33,543 bases of DNA from Rikenellaceae bacterium (GCA_015059715.1 SUZV01000003.1:1-33543); one strand, 5' to 3'; positions 15,267-23,694 are shown, numbered from the stretch's first letter. The notes: generated from the sequence alone by a model not told the origin. Made by a program: numbers and translations.

Positions 15267-16205
15267 TTGGAGCAATTATTTTACATCTTTAGAATCGAGA
15301 CCTCGATGGATATGGGCATCGGGAATAGGTCTGCGGAATTTATGTACATCGATATGAAAGAGGCCCATGCTGGAGGCACCTTCCTTGTCTTCGACAAAGA
15401 GCTGACTATCAACACTCTTGACGATGACAAGATGGAGTTTAGCTTCTGTGGTCACACATACGTCATCAACCGCTACTGGCAGGTGTTGGGCACTCCAGAA
15501 TTCCATATACCGAATGAGCGCATCGCCGAGAATGGCAGATACGTCTTTCTCTTCAGCAAGGATAGGAGTATAACGTGCGAGTGGTCGGATAGCCACATTT
15601 CGGAGCTTACTGACCAGATAGATAAGAATAGCAAGGAGGGTAACCACTGGAAGAATATACCATTGGTGCGAGAGTTTATCCACGAGCTTAAGGATGTAGC
15701 ACCCCACAGAGGCAACGGCATCAACCCAGCCTATAAGGCCCACTATATCGCCGAGCTACTGCTCAAGCGCAACTGCATAGATAGGGCTGAGACTCCTCGA
15801 CTCTTCCACTCGCTATGCGAGCTGTATAGGCTATACATCGACTATAAGTATATGGAAGATATGGATCAATTCCTCAAGGAACACTTCGACGAGTACTACT
15901 TCCGCAATGTCGACGACTGGATTTACCGATTTGCGTGGATTGTCGACAACCCAACGGGCAAGATTGGCTTAGAGTCGTGGGATTGTATCTGTAGAACACT
16001 CAAGATAGACCCTGTGCAGGCTACGCCTGAGTGGGAGGAGGTGATATACGATGTCGAAAAGGAGATTGACGAGGAGCTTAAGGATGAGCCACGCGGTATG
16101 GGTTTCTGCTTCGGCTATTGGAGTGCTAAGCGTGCTGCTTTGGCACGTCGAGGCATAGAGTGGAAGAGCCCAGCAAGCATGAACCCCTCGGTGAGATTTG
16201 ACTAA
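15267..16205 (+). CDS. Protein of unknown function
   Basis: I do not recognise this 312-aa protein. It has no signal peptide or membrane segment and is acidic, so probably cytoplasmic. Residues 1-100 look beta-rich (FYIFRIETSMDMG, FMYIDMKEAHAGGTFLVFD, YVFLFSKDRSITCEW); residues 110-290 look alpha-helical and rich in aromatics and charged residues (LYRLYIDYKYMEDMDQFLKE, WEEVIYDVEKEIDEELKDE). The frame is open from a TTG at 15267; an ATG at 15306 would remove 13 residues including a strand that looks part of the fold, so I keep the longer form with doubt. It may be read through from glnS, 47 bases upstream. The codon use is like the neighbours. Confidence 0.65.
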   Translation: MEQLFYIFRIETSMDMGIGNRSAEFMYIDMKEAHAGGTFLVFDKELTINTLDDDKMEFSFCGHTYVINRYWQVLGTPEFHIPNERIAENGRYVFLFSKDRSITCEWSDSHISELTDQIDKNSKEGNHWKNIPLVREFIHELKDVAPHRGNGINPAYKAHYIAELLLKRNCIDRAETPRLFHSLCELYRLYIDYKYMEDMDQFLKEHFDEYYFRNVDDWIYRFAWIVDNPTGKIGLESWDCICRTLKIDPVQATPEWEEVIYDVEKEIDEELKDEPRGMGFCFGYWSAKRAALARRGIEWKSPASMNPSVRFD

Positions 16206-16262
16206 GGGTAGCGTTGTCGCTATTATTAACCCATAGAAACTCATCTACACACTACTCGTTGA

Positions 16263-16514
16263 TTTGTTGTCAAAAGGTAGTAGATACAACGCTCGGCAAA
16301 AATACCGTCGATAGGTAGTACTTGGAGTACGTCCTATTGACGGTACTGTTTGTTAGCGGCAGTAGATGCTGCCTTAGAATCGACAAGTTATTTGTTGTCA
16401 AAAGGTAGTAGATACAACGCTCGGCAAAAATACCGTCGATAGGTAGTACTTGGAGTACGTCCTATTGACGGTATTTTTGTTAGCGGCAGTAGATGCTACC
16501 TTTTCACAACAAAT
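16263..16514. repeat. Two tandem copies of a 128-bp nested palindrome
   Basis: Copies start at 16263 and 16391 and are nearly identical for the first 90 bases. Copy 2 (16390-16514) is an almost complete nested inverted repeat: outer arms ATTTGTTGT/ACAACAAAT, then AAAAGGTAG/CTACCTTTT, then AAAATACCGTC/GACGGTATTTT, ATAGG/CCTAT and GTAC/GTAC around 16452. Copy 1 has lost the outer right arm. The repeat ends on the stop codon of the lipoprotein gene at 16514. It could act as a bidirectional terminator or be a non-autonomous repeat. Confidence 0.75.
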
Positions 16515-17842
16515 TAGTCGTGAGCCTGATTCTGATAGTCATTAGCCCTACCTCGGAACGTACCCCTGATGTTGTTGCCATTATCATCCTTACCATCTAA
16601 GGTGAGGATATATTCGTCACCATCCTTCTCAACAGAGATAGTACCTGCTGTAATAGGTGCGGCCTGCGACATATCTAACTGGCCACTCACACACTTAGCA
16701 TACCATGCGTGGAGCTGCATAGAGTCGTCACGCAGGCGACCAGATGGGAAGGTGTAGTCCCATGACTCGGCATTAGGATCGAGGAGCGTGTAGTTGCCCA
16801 CAAAGCCATCACGATTCTCGAAGCCACCATTTGAGCGAGGGACAAGGAGGTCGAAGAGGAGATATACGCCATTAAAGCCGTTGCGCTGCTCAATCATGTG
16901 GACAAACCATACATCACTCTCACTGTCGTACCAGTTGCCACGATAGATAGGCATTAGCTCGCCACCCTTAACGTCAAACTCTATATCCGAAGTATACTGA
17001 CTCACAGGATAGACATCTGCATAAGTGGGCTCTGTATAGTCCTCCATAATGCAGTCGCCATGGTACTCGACGTGGTGAGTCTCGCCATTTAAGAGCGTAA
17101 TATCGGCGATAATACTATTCTCGGTAACTGTGAGCGTACCACTCTTGAAGGCCTCGCTCATTGCCAATTCGCGGTTATCATACATATAGCTACAATCCTG
17201 ATAGGCATCTATAGTACCTGGCTCACCAGTGCGCTGGTGGTCGAGAGTGTAGGTACCTACGGGCACACGACGCTCAGCATCGAAGGCTGCACCACGCTCC
17301 GAGTAGATATCGAAGCGGTACTCACAAGCACCATAAGGCACTGATTGTAGCCCCTCAGGCTGCATATTTGAGAGTATGATAAAGTAGTCGTGACCGCGTG
17401 TCTGAAGCTTGCCATAGTATGTACCTCCGACATGCGTAGCGGTAAAGGTCTTATCGTAAGATGCTGTTGCGCCCGACTGCTTAACCATAACCATAAAGCT
17501 ATAGTCGCCAAATGCCACCTTGATAGTCGTCTCGCGAGCACCACCCGTAGTGGCATCAACGTTAAATGTCACCTTGTTACCTACGCTGTCTACCGTTAGC
17601 GAGGTAATCCACTCTGCAGAGGTAGTAGCCTCGGGGGTTGGAGCCTGCACGCTGCGTGTATCGTCGCCGAGCTCCTCGAAATCGTAGGTGATAACGCCCT
17701 CGCCACCCTCGGGACCGAAGTTAATAACAGACTCCGATGTGAGTCTAATTTTGAGGTTGTCGTAGTTAACCTCTGTGCTCTCCTTCTCGCACGCGGTAAA
17801 TGCCACAGCTACAAGAGCAATTAGTGAAAGTACTCTTTTCAT
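16514..17842 (-). CDS. BACON-domain lipoprotein, third gene of operon
   Basis: The 442-aa product has a lipoprotein signal (MKRVLSLIALVAVAFTAC, Cys18) followed by acidic residues (EKESTEV), which suggests display on the outer membrane or cell surface. Residues about 28-125 form a BACON-like beta-sandwich: FGPEGGEGVITYDFEE, SAEWITSL, and an end strand YSFMVMVKQSG. BACON domains occur in Bacteroidetes surface proteins and are linked to carbohydrate or mucin binding. The remaining 310 residues are beta-rich (GTYYGKLQTRGHDYFIILSN, RRVPVGTYTLD, SGTLTVTENSIIADITLLNGETHHVEYHG) and match no enzyme I know. The last gene of the operon; its stop codon touches the palindromic repeat, which may terminate transcription. 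Confidence 0.8.
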   Translation of the reverse strand: MKRVLSLIALVAVAFTACEKESTEVNYDNLKIRLTSESVINFGPEGGEGVITYDFEELGDDTRSVQAPTPEATTSAEWITSLTVDSVGNKVTFNVDATTGGARETTIKVAFGDYSFMVMVKQSGATASYDKTFTATHVGGTYYGKLQTRGHDYFIILSNMQPEGLQSVPYGACEYRFDIYSERGAAFDAERRVPVGTYTLDHQRTGEPGTIDAYQDCSYMYDNRELAMSEAFKSGTLTVTENSIIADITLLNGETHHVEYHGDCIMEDYTEPTYADVYPVSQYTSDIEFDVKGGELMPIYRGNWYDSESDVWFVHMIEQRNGFNGVYLLFDLLVPRSNGGFENRDGFVGNYTLLDPNAESWDYTFPSGRLRDDSMQLHAWYAKCVSGQLDMSQAAPITAGTISVEKDGDEYILTLDGKDDNGNNIRGTFRGRANDYQNQAHD

Positions 17843-17889
17843 TTTAGGTTATTAAACTTTAAAGTATTAGGTTTTAGGTTTTACGCTCT

Positions 17890-19566
17890 CTACTTATACT
17901 CGTGTGCTGCGGTGCCATCAATCTGACACATCGCTGTGTCGATAACCTCGTAGCGGTTATCAAACTCCTCATTTTGCGACGATATAACGGCTATAAGCTT
18001 GAAGTTTTCGCTCTTCCACGCTGTAGCCTCAAAGAGGTCATATTCGAGGACCTTGCTCATGGTGCTGTTCTCCAATACGTAGCCAAAATCGATACCCGAG
18101 ATATCGCTCTTTGAGGCACCTGTGAGGCAGTCGCGCAACACGCTATGATGTGTATTCATCCACTCCTCAGTGCCTCCCGACTGCTTGGCATAGATATCGT
18201 CCTCAAGCACCCAGAGGGCGAGGTGTATATTCTGCGACTTAGAGCTCTTAACCTCAACATTGACCACATACTTACCATCATTGATAGTTGCTGCGAGGGC
18301 TACAGAGGCTGTAGGCTCGGCATCCCAATACTCATCGACCTTTGTCTTCATTAGTGCTGGCGAAGCTGCAAAGTCGCGGCAATAGTTAAACGTAGCACTT
18401 GGATAGCCCGTAAGAGGCATATAGCTTGTCGTACAAACATCCTTATAGTAGTTCCAGAAGGTCTTAGATGCCGACGAGTAGCATACCTCGTTAGAGCTAA
18501 ACGAGTAGGCGTAGACGATATTAAACTTATAGCCATAGTCGCTACTCTCCTCCATAGACTTTAGCATAGCCTTCATGTTGGGGCAGTAGCCACAGCCCAC
18601 GCCCGTATGGTCTACGATAAGCATACGCTGGTTAAAGTCATAGCTCTCGGGCTGAGGGTCAGCAGGTAGCTCTGGTGTATACTCCGAAATTACATTTACG
18701 GTTAGCACCTTCGAGTTACGGTTGTTGTATACGGCATAGAATACGCGCTCCTCAGCCTCGGTAGGTGTATAAGGGTTACCCACAACCTCCTTGGTGTAGT
18801 AGTCACAAATCTTAGCCTCGGCGGTAACATCCTCCTCGGCGTACGTCACACTAAAGGTGATGCTCTCGCCAAGTTTGATTGTCTTCTTGTCGGCAGTGAG
18901 TATGGGGATAAGCTCGGCAGCCTCCTGCTCGATAATCGCCTCGGCACTCTTTCCCTCGTAGCTAAGTGTAATGTTACCTGTTCTACTCTGCTCGACAAGG
19001 CTGCGCTCTACGGTGTAGCTCACAACACCCTCCTCAACGGCGTTGATAGCTATCCACTCGACATTTGTAGTCACCTCAGGCATGGCACTCTCGTCGTCAC
19101 ACTCAAGCATATAGGTCACCTTACCCGTTCCACCCTCGGCAGTATAGTGAGTTCTTCGCTCCGAGGTTATAGATAGGCGCACATCGCCCGATGCCAAGGC
19201 CTCGTTCTGCTGTATAGCGATAGATAGCTCCTCGGCACCCTCGTAGCGCAGTGTTACGATACCCACGCGTTGTGTATCGCTATGGTTACGCTCCACGCTA
19301 AATGTTATATTCTCGGCTACTGTGAGCTCCTTAATCCACTCATCTACTGTTGTGGCCTCAAGCTCTACGCCCTCTACGGGGTTGATAATCGTATAGTTGA
19401 GCTCCACATCGCCACCCACAGCAGGCATAGTTACCACACCCGAAGGGGTCACCGTTATCTCGGGCGTAAGAGTCTCATTGGGAGTCTGTGGCTCGTTAAT
19501 CTCTTCGCATGCGGCAAAGAGTAGTGCCATAAGGCTAAACAATGCAAACAATCTTCTCATATTCAT
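17890..19566 (-). CDS. Lipoprotein with two BACON-like domains and an Omp28/thioredoxin-like domain
   Basis: The 558-aa product starts with a lipoprotein signal (ALFSLMALLFAAC, Cys20) and an acidic linker. Two BACON-like repeats follow (about 35-125 and 130-215; each has a 'EGG/VGG...V.Y' strand, a 'VEWI' or 'DEWIKEL' turn and a final IEQ/IQQ strand). An Ig-like spacer with LTADKKTIKLGESITFSVTY comes next. From about 310 the chain turns into an Omp28-type domain with HTGVGCGYCPNM, a CxxC pair at C325 and C328, a thioredoxin-fold active-site arrangement, and GYPSATFN as the cis-Pro-like segment. Omp28 proteins are Bacteroidetes surface lipoproteins of unsettled role; thiol chemistry is possible but unproven. 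Lies 20 bases after the first gene of the operon and 47 before the third. Confidence 0.85.
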   Translation of the reverse strand: MNMRRLFALFSLMALLFAACEEINEPQTPNETLTPEITVTPSGVVTMPAVGGDVELNYTIINPVEGVELEATTVDEWIKELTVAENITFSVERNHSDTQRVGIVTLRYEGAEELSIAIQQNEALASGDVRLSITSERRTHYTAEGGTGKVTYMLECDDESAMPEVTTNVEWIAINAVEEGVVSYTVERSLVEQSRTGNITLSYEGKSAEAIIEQEAAELIPILTADKKTIKLGESITFSVTYAEEDVTAEAKICDYYTKEVVGNPYTPTEAEERVFYAVYNNRNSKVLTVNVISEYTPELPADPQPESYDFNQRMLIVDHTGVGCGYCPNMKAMLKSMEESSDYGYKFNIVYAYSFSSNEVCYSSASKTFWNYYKDVCTTSYMPLTGYPSATFNYCRDFAASPALMKTKVDEYWDAEPTASVALAATINDGKYVVNVEVKSSKSQNIHLALWVLEDDIYAKQSGGTEEWMNTHHSVLRDCLTGASKSDISGIDFGYVLENSTMSKVLEYDLFEATAWKSENFKLIAVISSQNEEFDNRYEVIDTAMCQIDGTAAHEYK

Positions 19567-19585
19567 TTAGTTTGTAATGTAGTTG

Positions 19586-21046
19586 TTATTCTGGGTTGGT
19601 AATTGGTCGGCCCATGATTTCTATCTCGCCAATAGGGCCTGCGTAGTGGACCTTAACCACGTGGTTATGTATGCTCTCCACATCCACCGTAATGTCGTAA
19701 CCGCCCGAGATATGCTTAATCTCCATAGTACCACTCTTAAGCTTTGTCTTAACCCCCTCGATGCGCAAATCGTACTCATTTTCGAGGTTGAAGTTAAAAC
19801 CTGTATCCTCGTCGTCGTTGACGTAGTATACAGCCTCGGGGATGATATAATTCTCGGCATTGACACCGCAGTTAAAGTCGAAAAATAGTTCAATACCTTC
19901 GCCGCGGAGGTTTATCGCAAAGTTTGTTGAGCTAAATGCCACGCCCGTAACCTCCTCCCAAATCATAGGGGCTGCACCCTCGGGCATCACCCACAGGCTC
20001 GACATATCGTCTCGATAGTATATGTCGTACATAGTGTCACTCTTGACATCTACCACAATCTTATTCTCGCCACCCTCGGCTACGGCAATACACTCCTCTA
20101 TGGCATACGTCGCATCTCTATTTGCACCATATACCCTCTCGTTCTGGTTTACGCAAACTGTAAACTCCGCAGGTGTTGTGCTAAACTTAACCCCCTTGGC
20201 CACCAAAAATCTCTTCTGGGCCACAAGGCGCACCCTCTCGCCCTCGAAGTTGCCACACACCTCATAGAGGTCCTCGCCAGGAGCAAGGGGCTCGACAGCC
20301 TCCTCGGGGCTCTTGCCCTGAGTCATTATATAGTAGGTATCAGCCTTGGCATTGAGGTAAATATCGAAAGTGCCATCATTGCTTACGTGGATATCGCTAC
20401 CCCACTGCTGCGCAGCGTAGAAGTAATCCACCTCGGCAGCGAGGCCATTGCCCCCACGATTTACGGCATTGTCGCCATCCTTTATGAACTTAAACTTATC
20501 TGAAGCGGTCAACTCTACTCCCTTAGCTACGAAGTATCCCGACTCCTCTAACACTATCGCTCCTGCGGCACCCCAATTGTTCATAGTGCCCACAATACCC
20601 CAACCCTCGAATGATGGCATAGGCTCGGGTTCAGGCTCGGGGCTACTGCTTGCTGCACCCTGCTTTATGGTTACCGAGAATGATAGCTCCTGATACGAGG
20701 CGTTTATTACTGCCTCACGAGGCTCTGTAGCCTCGTTACGAGCGACCTCAAAGCTTATGCTGCCGAGCATCAGGGGCACTTCGCTATCTATTGTTATCCA
20801 CTCGGCTAAAGACTCTATGGCGAGTACTGCCGCAGGGGCTACATCTACCTTATCGTCTGAAGCCATCTCCTTGGGTGTGTAATTAAACGCTATAACACCA
20901 TTGCCACCCTCGGTTGCAAACTCCACGACATCGGACGAGGTGAGGGTTAACGAGTGGTCTGCGAGCACCTTCTCTGGCTCGCTCGACTTGTTGCAGGCCA
21001 CCATAAGGAGTGGTAGCGACATCAACATTAAGAGAAACTTTTTCAT
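19586..21046 (-). CDS. BACON-domain lipoprotein with SusE/SusF-like modules, first gene of operon
   Basis: The 486-aa product has a lipoprotein signal (MKKFLLMLMSLPLLMVAC, Cys18) followed by NKSSEPE. Residues about 30-130 form a BACON-like domain (VVEFATEGGNGVIAFNYTP, LAEWITIDSE, end strand LSFSVTIKQG). A Pro-Glu linker (SSPEPEPEPMPS) leads to a module beginning GWGIVGTMNNWG, with YFVAKGVELTASDKFKFIKD, as in the carbohydrate-binding modules of SusE/SusF. A second such module follows near 255-350 (YEVCGNFEGE, FLVAKGVKFS). This points to glycan binding at the cell surface, though no SusC/SusD pair is nearby. A consensus promoter lies about 50 bases upstream, so this is the lead gene of the three-gene lipoprotein operon. 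Confidence 0.83.
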   Translation of the reverse strand: MKKFLLMLMSLPLLMVACNKSSEPEKVLADHSLTLTSSDVVEFATEGGNGVIAFNYTPKEMASDDKVDVAPAAVLAIESLAEWITIDSEVPLMLGSISFEVARNEATEPREAVINASYQELSFSVTIKQGAASSSPEPEPEPMPSFEGWGIVGTMNNWGAAGAIVLEESGYFVAKGVELTASDKFKFIKDGDNAVNRGGNGLAAEVDYFYAAQQWGSDIHVSNDGTFDIYLNAKADTYYIMTQGKSPEEAVEPLAPGEDLYEVCGNFEGERVRLVAQKRFLVAKGVKFSTTPAEFTVCVNQNERVYGANRDATYAIEECIAVAEGGENKIVVDVKSDTMYDIYYRDDMSSLWVMPEGAAPMIWEEVTGVAFSSTNFAINLRGEGIELFFDFNCGVNAENYIIPEAVYYVNDDEDTGFNFNLENEYDLRIEGVKTKLKSGTMEIKHISGGYDITVDVESIHNHVVKVHYAGPIGEIEIMGRPITNPE

Positions 21047-21096
21047 AGTGTAATCTATTTTGTTTGCTTAAAATCAAAAAACATATTTTCACGGTA

Positions 21097-21127
21097 CAAA
21101 TATATACGTTTTTCTTCAAATTGCAAA
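21097..21127 (-). promoter_or_regulatory. Consensus promoter of the BACON lipoprotein operon
   Basis: On the minus strand TTTG (21124-21127), exactly 19 bp, TATATTTG (21097-21104). The start codon at 21046 is about 50 bases downstream. It is as good as the tRNA promoters in this window, suggesting strong expression. Confidence 0.85.
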
Positions 21128-21228
21128 TAATTTTCTCTGTTGCTAAAAAGAGTGGTATATGAATTAATATATTTTGCATCGAAACCCATAGTTAGGAATA
21201 ATCGCCAAACTCACTACCCCCACTAAAC

Positions 21229-21271
21229 ACAAGCGAGGGTGACTATTTACTATTTAGTCACCCTCGCTTGT
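21229..21271. terminator. Long perfect hairpin, probable terminator
   Basis: A perfect 17-bp stem (21229-21245 with 21255-21271; ACAAGCGAGGGTGACTA) closes a 9-base loop, with further partial pairing of the flanking CCCC and GGGG. It lies downstream of the outer-membrane protein gene ending at 21596 and upstream of the BACON operon promoter, so it could end transcription coming from the former. T-runs are weak. Confidence 0.5.
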
Positions 21272-21346
21272 TTAAGGGGTTGAATAAAAAGATGTAGTTT
21301 TAGGCCTGCGAAGCCCGAAAAACCGCAGTTTACTTAGCATCTACCT

Positions 21347-21510
21347 TAAAGTCCCCCTTTTCAAAGGAGGATTTAGGTGGATTGTAAATATATAAACGAA
21401 AATGCGTCAGCATTTTGAGGGCAAGCAGAAGCGTTGCGATTAAGCCGAGAGCAGAGTCAAGCTCGCTTGAACTATGCCGAGGCGCAGCAACGAAAAGGAA
21501 CTTAACGACA
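21347..21510 (+). repeat. Dispersed intergenic repeat copy 2 plus structured GC-rich tail
   Basis: 21347-21395 resembles 5734-5780 (TAAAGTCCCCCTTTTCAAAGG, AGG, TTTAGGTGGATTGTAAATATA). It is followed by the hairpin AAAATGC-GTCA-GCATTTT (about 21400-21417). After that comes a stretch to about 21510 with GC-rich inverted segments (AGCAGAAGCGTTGC; GCAACGAAAAGG). The stretch is open in places on the minus strand but shows no protein signature. Read as a non-coding repeat composite. Confidence 0.45.
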
Positions 21511-21595
21511 AAATACACTTTTTATTCAGCCTCTTCAAACTCTCTAAGCTCCTATAATCAACACCTACACCATTCGTAGATGCTACAGCTCAGCA

Positions 21596-22420
21596 TTAGA
21601 AGTTAAAGCCAGCTTTAAGCACCGCGTAGCTATATCGCGTAGTGGGGTTATAGATATAGCTCAGCTCGACAGGCAGCGTCACGCCACCATACTCAAACTC
21701 TCGCGACAGCGTGAGCGAGAGGTTCGTGACGTTAAATCCCTTAGCAACACTCTCCATATCGCGCTCGTAGCACCAGAAAGCTCCCGTCCAGGGCGAGACA
21801 CCAGCCCTTGCGGTCAAATCCAACACACCCTCGAAAGGCTGGGTATAGGCAACCTCGAAGTATGACGAGAAGGCGCGCTTGCCAGCACGTCTGCCCTCGG
21901 TGATATAGTCAGCACTATGCAGAAACGTGGTTGCCCAATGCAGATTCAAACGCTCGAAAAAGAGGTAGTCCACAGTGGCCGTAAGGCTATGATTCTCGTC
22001 ATCAAAGAAGGGGGTATCGAAGTTACCACAATAGACATCGTAGAGCGTAACAGAGAGGTTCTTATAGTCGAAACCAAGCGTGAGGTCAAGCTCCTTATAG
22101 TTGCTTATCAGCGACGCATTGGTCCACACATCGACATAGAAGGGTCCATAACCCACAGTAACCGAGGGCTGCAACGAGGGGTCGAACATCTTAGCATCGC
22201 CACCTCGGTACGACTGGTCGTAACCACGCCACATATAGTTTGTAGCAACATTACAGCCTGCACCCCACCAAAACTCCCACTCAATATCGGGAGCATCATC
22301 CTCCGTAACGGGAGCCGCAGCTGAGGCTGCATTAGGAGCCATTGTTGTAGCCATAGGCATCGCCGCACCCACAGAGAATACAACGCAGAGAGCAGCAAAA
22401 GTCAAAATTATACGCTTCAT
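21596..22420 (-). CDS. Predicted outer-membrane beta-barrel protein, unknown function
   Basis: The 274-aa product has a signal peptide (MKRIILTFAALCVVFSVGAA), an Ala/Pro/Thr-rich linker, then WEFWWGAGCNVATNYMWRGYDQS. That opening, with N-Y-x-W-R-G, resembles TorF-like and related small porin families (residues 48-70). Alternating strands follow (VTVGYGPFYVDVWTNAS, LDLTLGFDYKNLSVTLYDVY, LPVELSYIYNPTTRYSYAVL) and the chain ends in KAGFNF. A C-terminal aromatic residue is the usual beta-barrel assembly signal. The protein is therefore placed in the outer membrane; a transport substrate cannot be named. It is monocistronic, with about 170 bp of apparently featureless sequence between it and the repressor gene. 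Confidence 0.78.
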   Translation of the reverse strand: MKRIILTFAALCVVFSVGAAMPMATTMAPNAASAAAPVTEDDAPDIEWEFWWGAGCNVATNYMWRGYDQSYRGGDAKMFDPSLQPSVTVGYGPFYVDVWTNASLISNYKELDLTLGFDYKNLSVTLYDVYCGNFDTPFFDDENHSLTATVDYLFFERLNLHWATTFLHSADYITEGRRAGKRAFSSYFEVAYTQPFEGVLDLTARAGVSPWTGAFWCYERDMESVAKGFNVTNLSLTLSREFEYGGVTLPVELSYIYNPTTRYSYAVLKAGFNF

Positions 22421-22589
22421 AAGTATTTAAAGTTTTTCGTTAGTAGCTATATTATCGGTATTCGATGCGCAACCCCTTTACTCTATATTGTGCAGTCTTA
22501 AACAACAATATATCTGCCACACAAACCCGCCACAGCATCCCCAGCGCGCATAGGACAAGCACCACAGAAGCAGTGCTCATTGCCACCTA

Positions 22590-23270
22590 CTACCCAATAG
22601 TATGCATACGCACCGAGGCTTTAATCAAGGCTATGGCACGCACGCGGTTTATCTCCACCTCCTTATCTGCATGGTGGGGATTCTGGCTCACAAGACGGAT
22701 GTAACCCTCCTGCTCGGACTTCTGGACATACTTAACCGTAATATACTCCTCGCCATCGATATCTATCGACAACAGATACATATCCCCCCAAAAGACATCG
22801 CGAACATCCGACAACTGCTTATACAGCACTATATCGCCACTCTTAAGCAACGGATACATCGAGTCGCCTACGATATATATCGCACCATCACACTTAGGCA
22901 GATTTGGGATATGTATATGGTTTATCGGCTTAATCTCCGAGTTCTCGGCAAAGAGCGGCACAAGACCTGCCGTACCCTCGATAGAGTAGAGAGGCACACT
23001 CTGCAACGGCAACGACTTATCGGTGCGCAGCGTAAAGGGCGTGTAGTCTGGCTCGGCATTAAACATCTTACCTACGCCACTCTCTATCCAATCGGGATTA
23101 AGATTAAAATCTTGAACTAAAATATTTTTATTGCGTGTCGAGAGGGCCGCCTTGCCTGTCTCAATCATTGAGAGAGCCGCCTTGCCGATACCAAGACGCT
23201 GAGCCAGCTGCTCTTGCGTCATATTTAACTGCTTACGCATAATCCTAAGTCGTGTACCAACCGTATCCAT
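22590..23270 (-). CDS. XRE-family repressor with S24 (LexA-like) peptidase domain
   Basis: The 226-aa protein has the cI/LexA-like layout. An N-terminal helix-turn-helix (residues 5-62, with TQEQLAQRLGIGKAALSMIE as helices 2-3) binds operator DNA. A C-terminal S24 domain has the catalytic Ser in VGDSMYPLLKSGDIV (S137) and the Lys in YITVKYVQ (K180). An Ala-Gly pair (A101-G102, in SIEGTAGLV) is a candidate self-cleavage site. Such repressors keep prophage genes silent until DNA damage triggers autocleavage. It faces the small protein and terminase genes across a 130-bp region with overlapping divergent promoters, as in a temperate-phage switch. It could also be a domesticated stress regulator. 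Confidence 0.92.
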   Translation of the reverse strand: MDTVGTRLRIMRKQLNMTQEQLAQRLGIGKAALSMIETGKAALSTRNKNILVQDFNLNPDWIESGVGKMFNAEPDYTPFTLRTDKSLPLQSVPLYSIEGTAGLVPLFAENSEIKPINHIHIPNLPKCDGAIYIVGDSMYPLLKSGDIVLYKQLSDVRDVFWGDMYLLSIDIDGEEYITVKYVQKSEQEGYIRLVSQNPHHADKEVEINRVRAIALIKASVRMHTIG

Positions 23271-23306
23271 ATAAGAAAAAATTATGGTAAATTTTTGTAT
23301 TAAATT

Positions 23307-23338
23307 ATTGACAAATCAAACTATTTAACTTATATTTG
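23307..23338 (+). promoter_or_regulatory. Promoter of the 97-aa protein / terminase unit
   Basis: ATTG (23307-23310), 20 bp, TATATTTG (23331-23338). The leader to the ATG at 23401 is about 55 bases. TTGACAA occurs at 23308-23314 and again at 23362-23368, possibly repressor half-sites. Confidence 0.6.
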
Positions 23339-23343
23339 TAGCG

Positions 23344-23375
23344 CAAAGTTAAGCAATTTGTTTGACAACACCAAA
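23344..23375 (-). promoter_or_regulatory. Promoter of the S24 repressor gene
   Basis: On the minus strand TTTG (23372-23375), 20 bp, TAACTTTG (23344-23351). The expected transcript start falls on the -7 box of the opposite promoter, so the two promoters should interfere with each other. Confidence 0.6.
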
Positions 23376-23400
23376 TTTACTTTGCAAAAAAATTTAACTT

Positions 23401-23694
23401 ATGGCCAATTTTTTCATATTTAACGAGCATGACTACATCAAAGTATTTAACAGCCTCATCGAGCAGCTAACAGGCAAGAGCTGGTTTTGTGGCACGATAG
23501 TAACCTTTATCGAGGATATCGAGTGTCGCCTAAGCTGCGCCACCGCACTTAGCCAAATCAGGTGCAAAGAGTCAGATTCGCCACCATCGCGCCTAAGCAT
23601 AACACCCATTTGGTACGAGATGACAACACGCATAGGCCGCCAAGAGCTATCCAACGACTTCGACTTCTACACGATGATTAAAACCGCAGCATAA
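23401..23694 (+). CDS. Small protein of unknown function upstream of terminase
   Basis: A 97-aa product I do not recognise. No signal peptide or membrane segment. It contains three Cys (SWFCGTIV, IECRLSCATA) and a fourth in QIRCKE. The composition, with F, I and Y evenly spread, suggests a small folded alpha/beta protein (ICE-like pattern FFIFNEHDYIKVFNSLIEQL at the start may be a helix). By position, between a cI-type repressor and the large terminase and 18 bases before the latter, it may be a phage early or Cro-like product, but no helix-turn-helix is visible. It is too unlike known small terminases for me to call it one. It has its own promoter and an ATG at 23401. Confidence 0.7.
   Translation: MANFFIFNEHDYIKVFNSLIEQLTGKSWFCGTIVTFIEDIECRLSCATALSQIRCKESDSPPSRLSITPIWYEMTTRIGRQELSNDFDFYTMIKTAA

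Noticed and set aside
21330..21518. 62-aa minus-strand open frame
   Set aside because: Built from the dispersed repeat and its GC-rich tail; no conserved features.
22421..22589. Possible gene or RNA between the outer-membrane protein and repressor genes
   Set aside because: No consistent frame, hairpin or promoter box was seen in this 170-bp gap.
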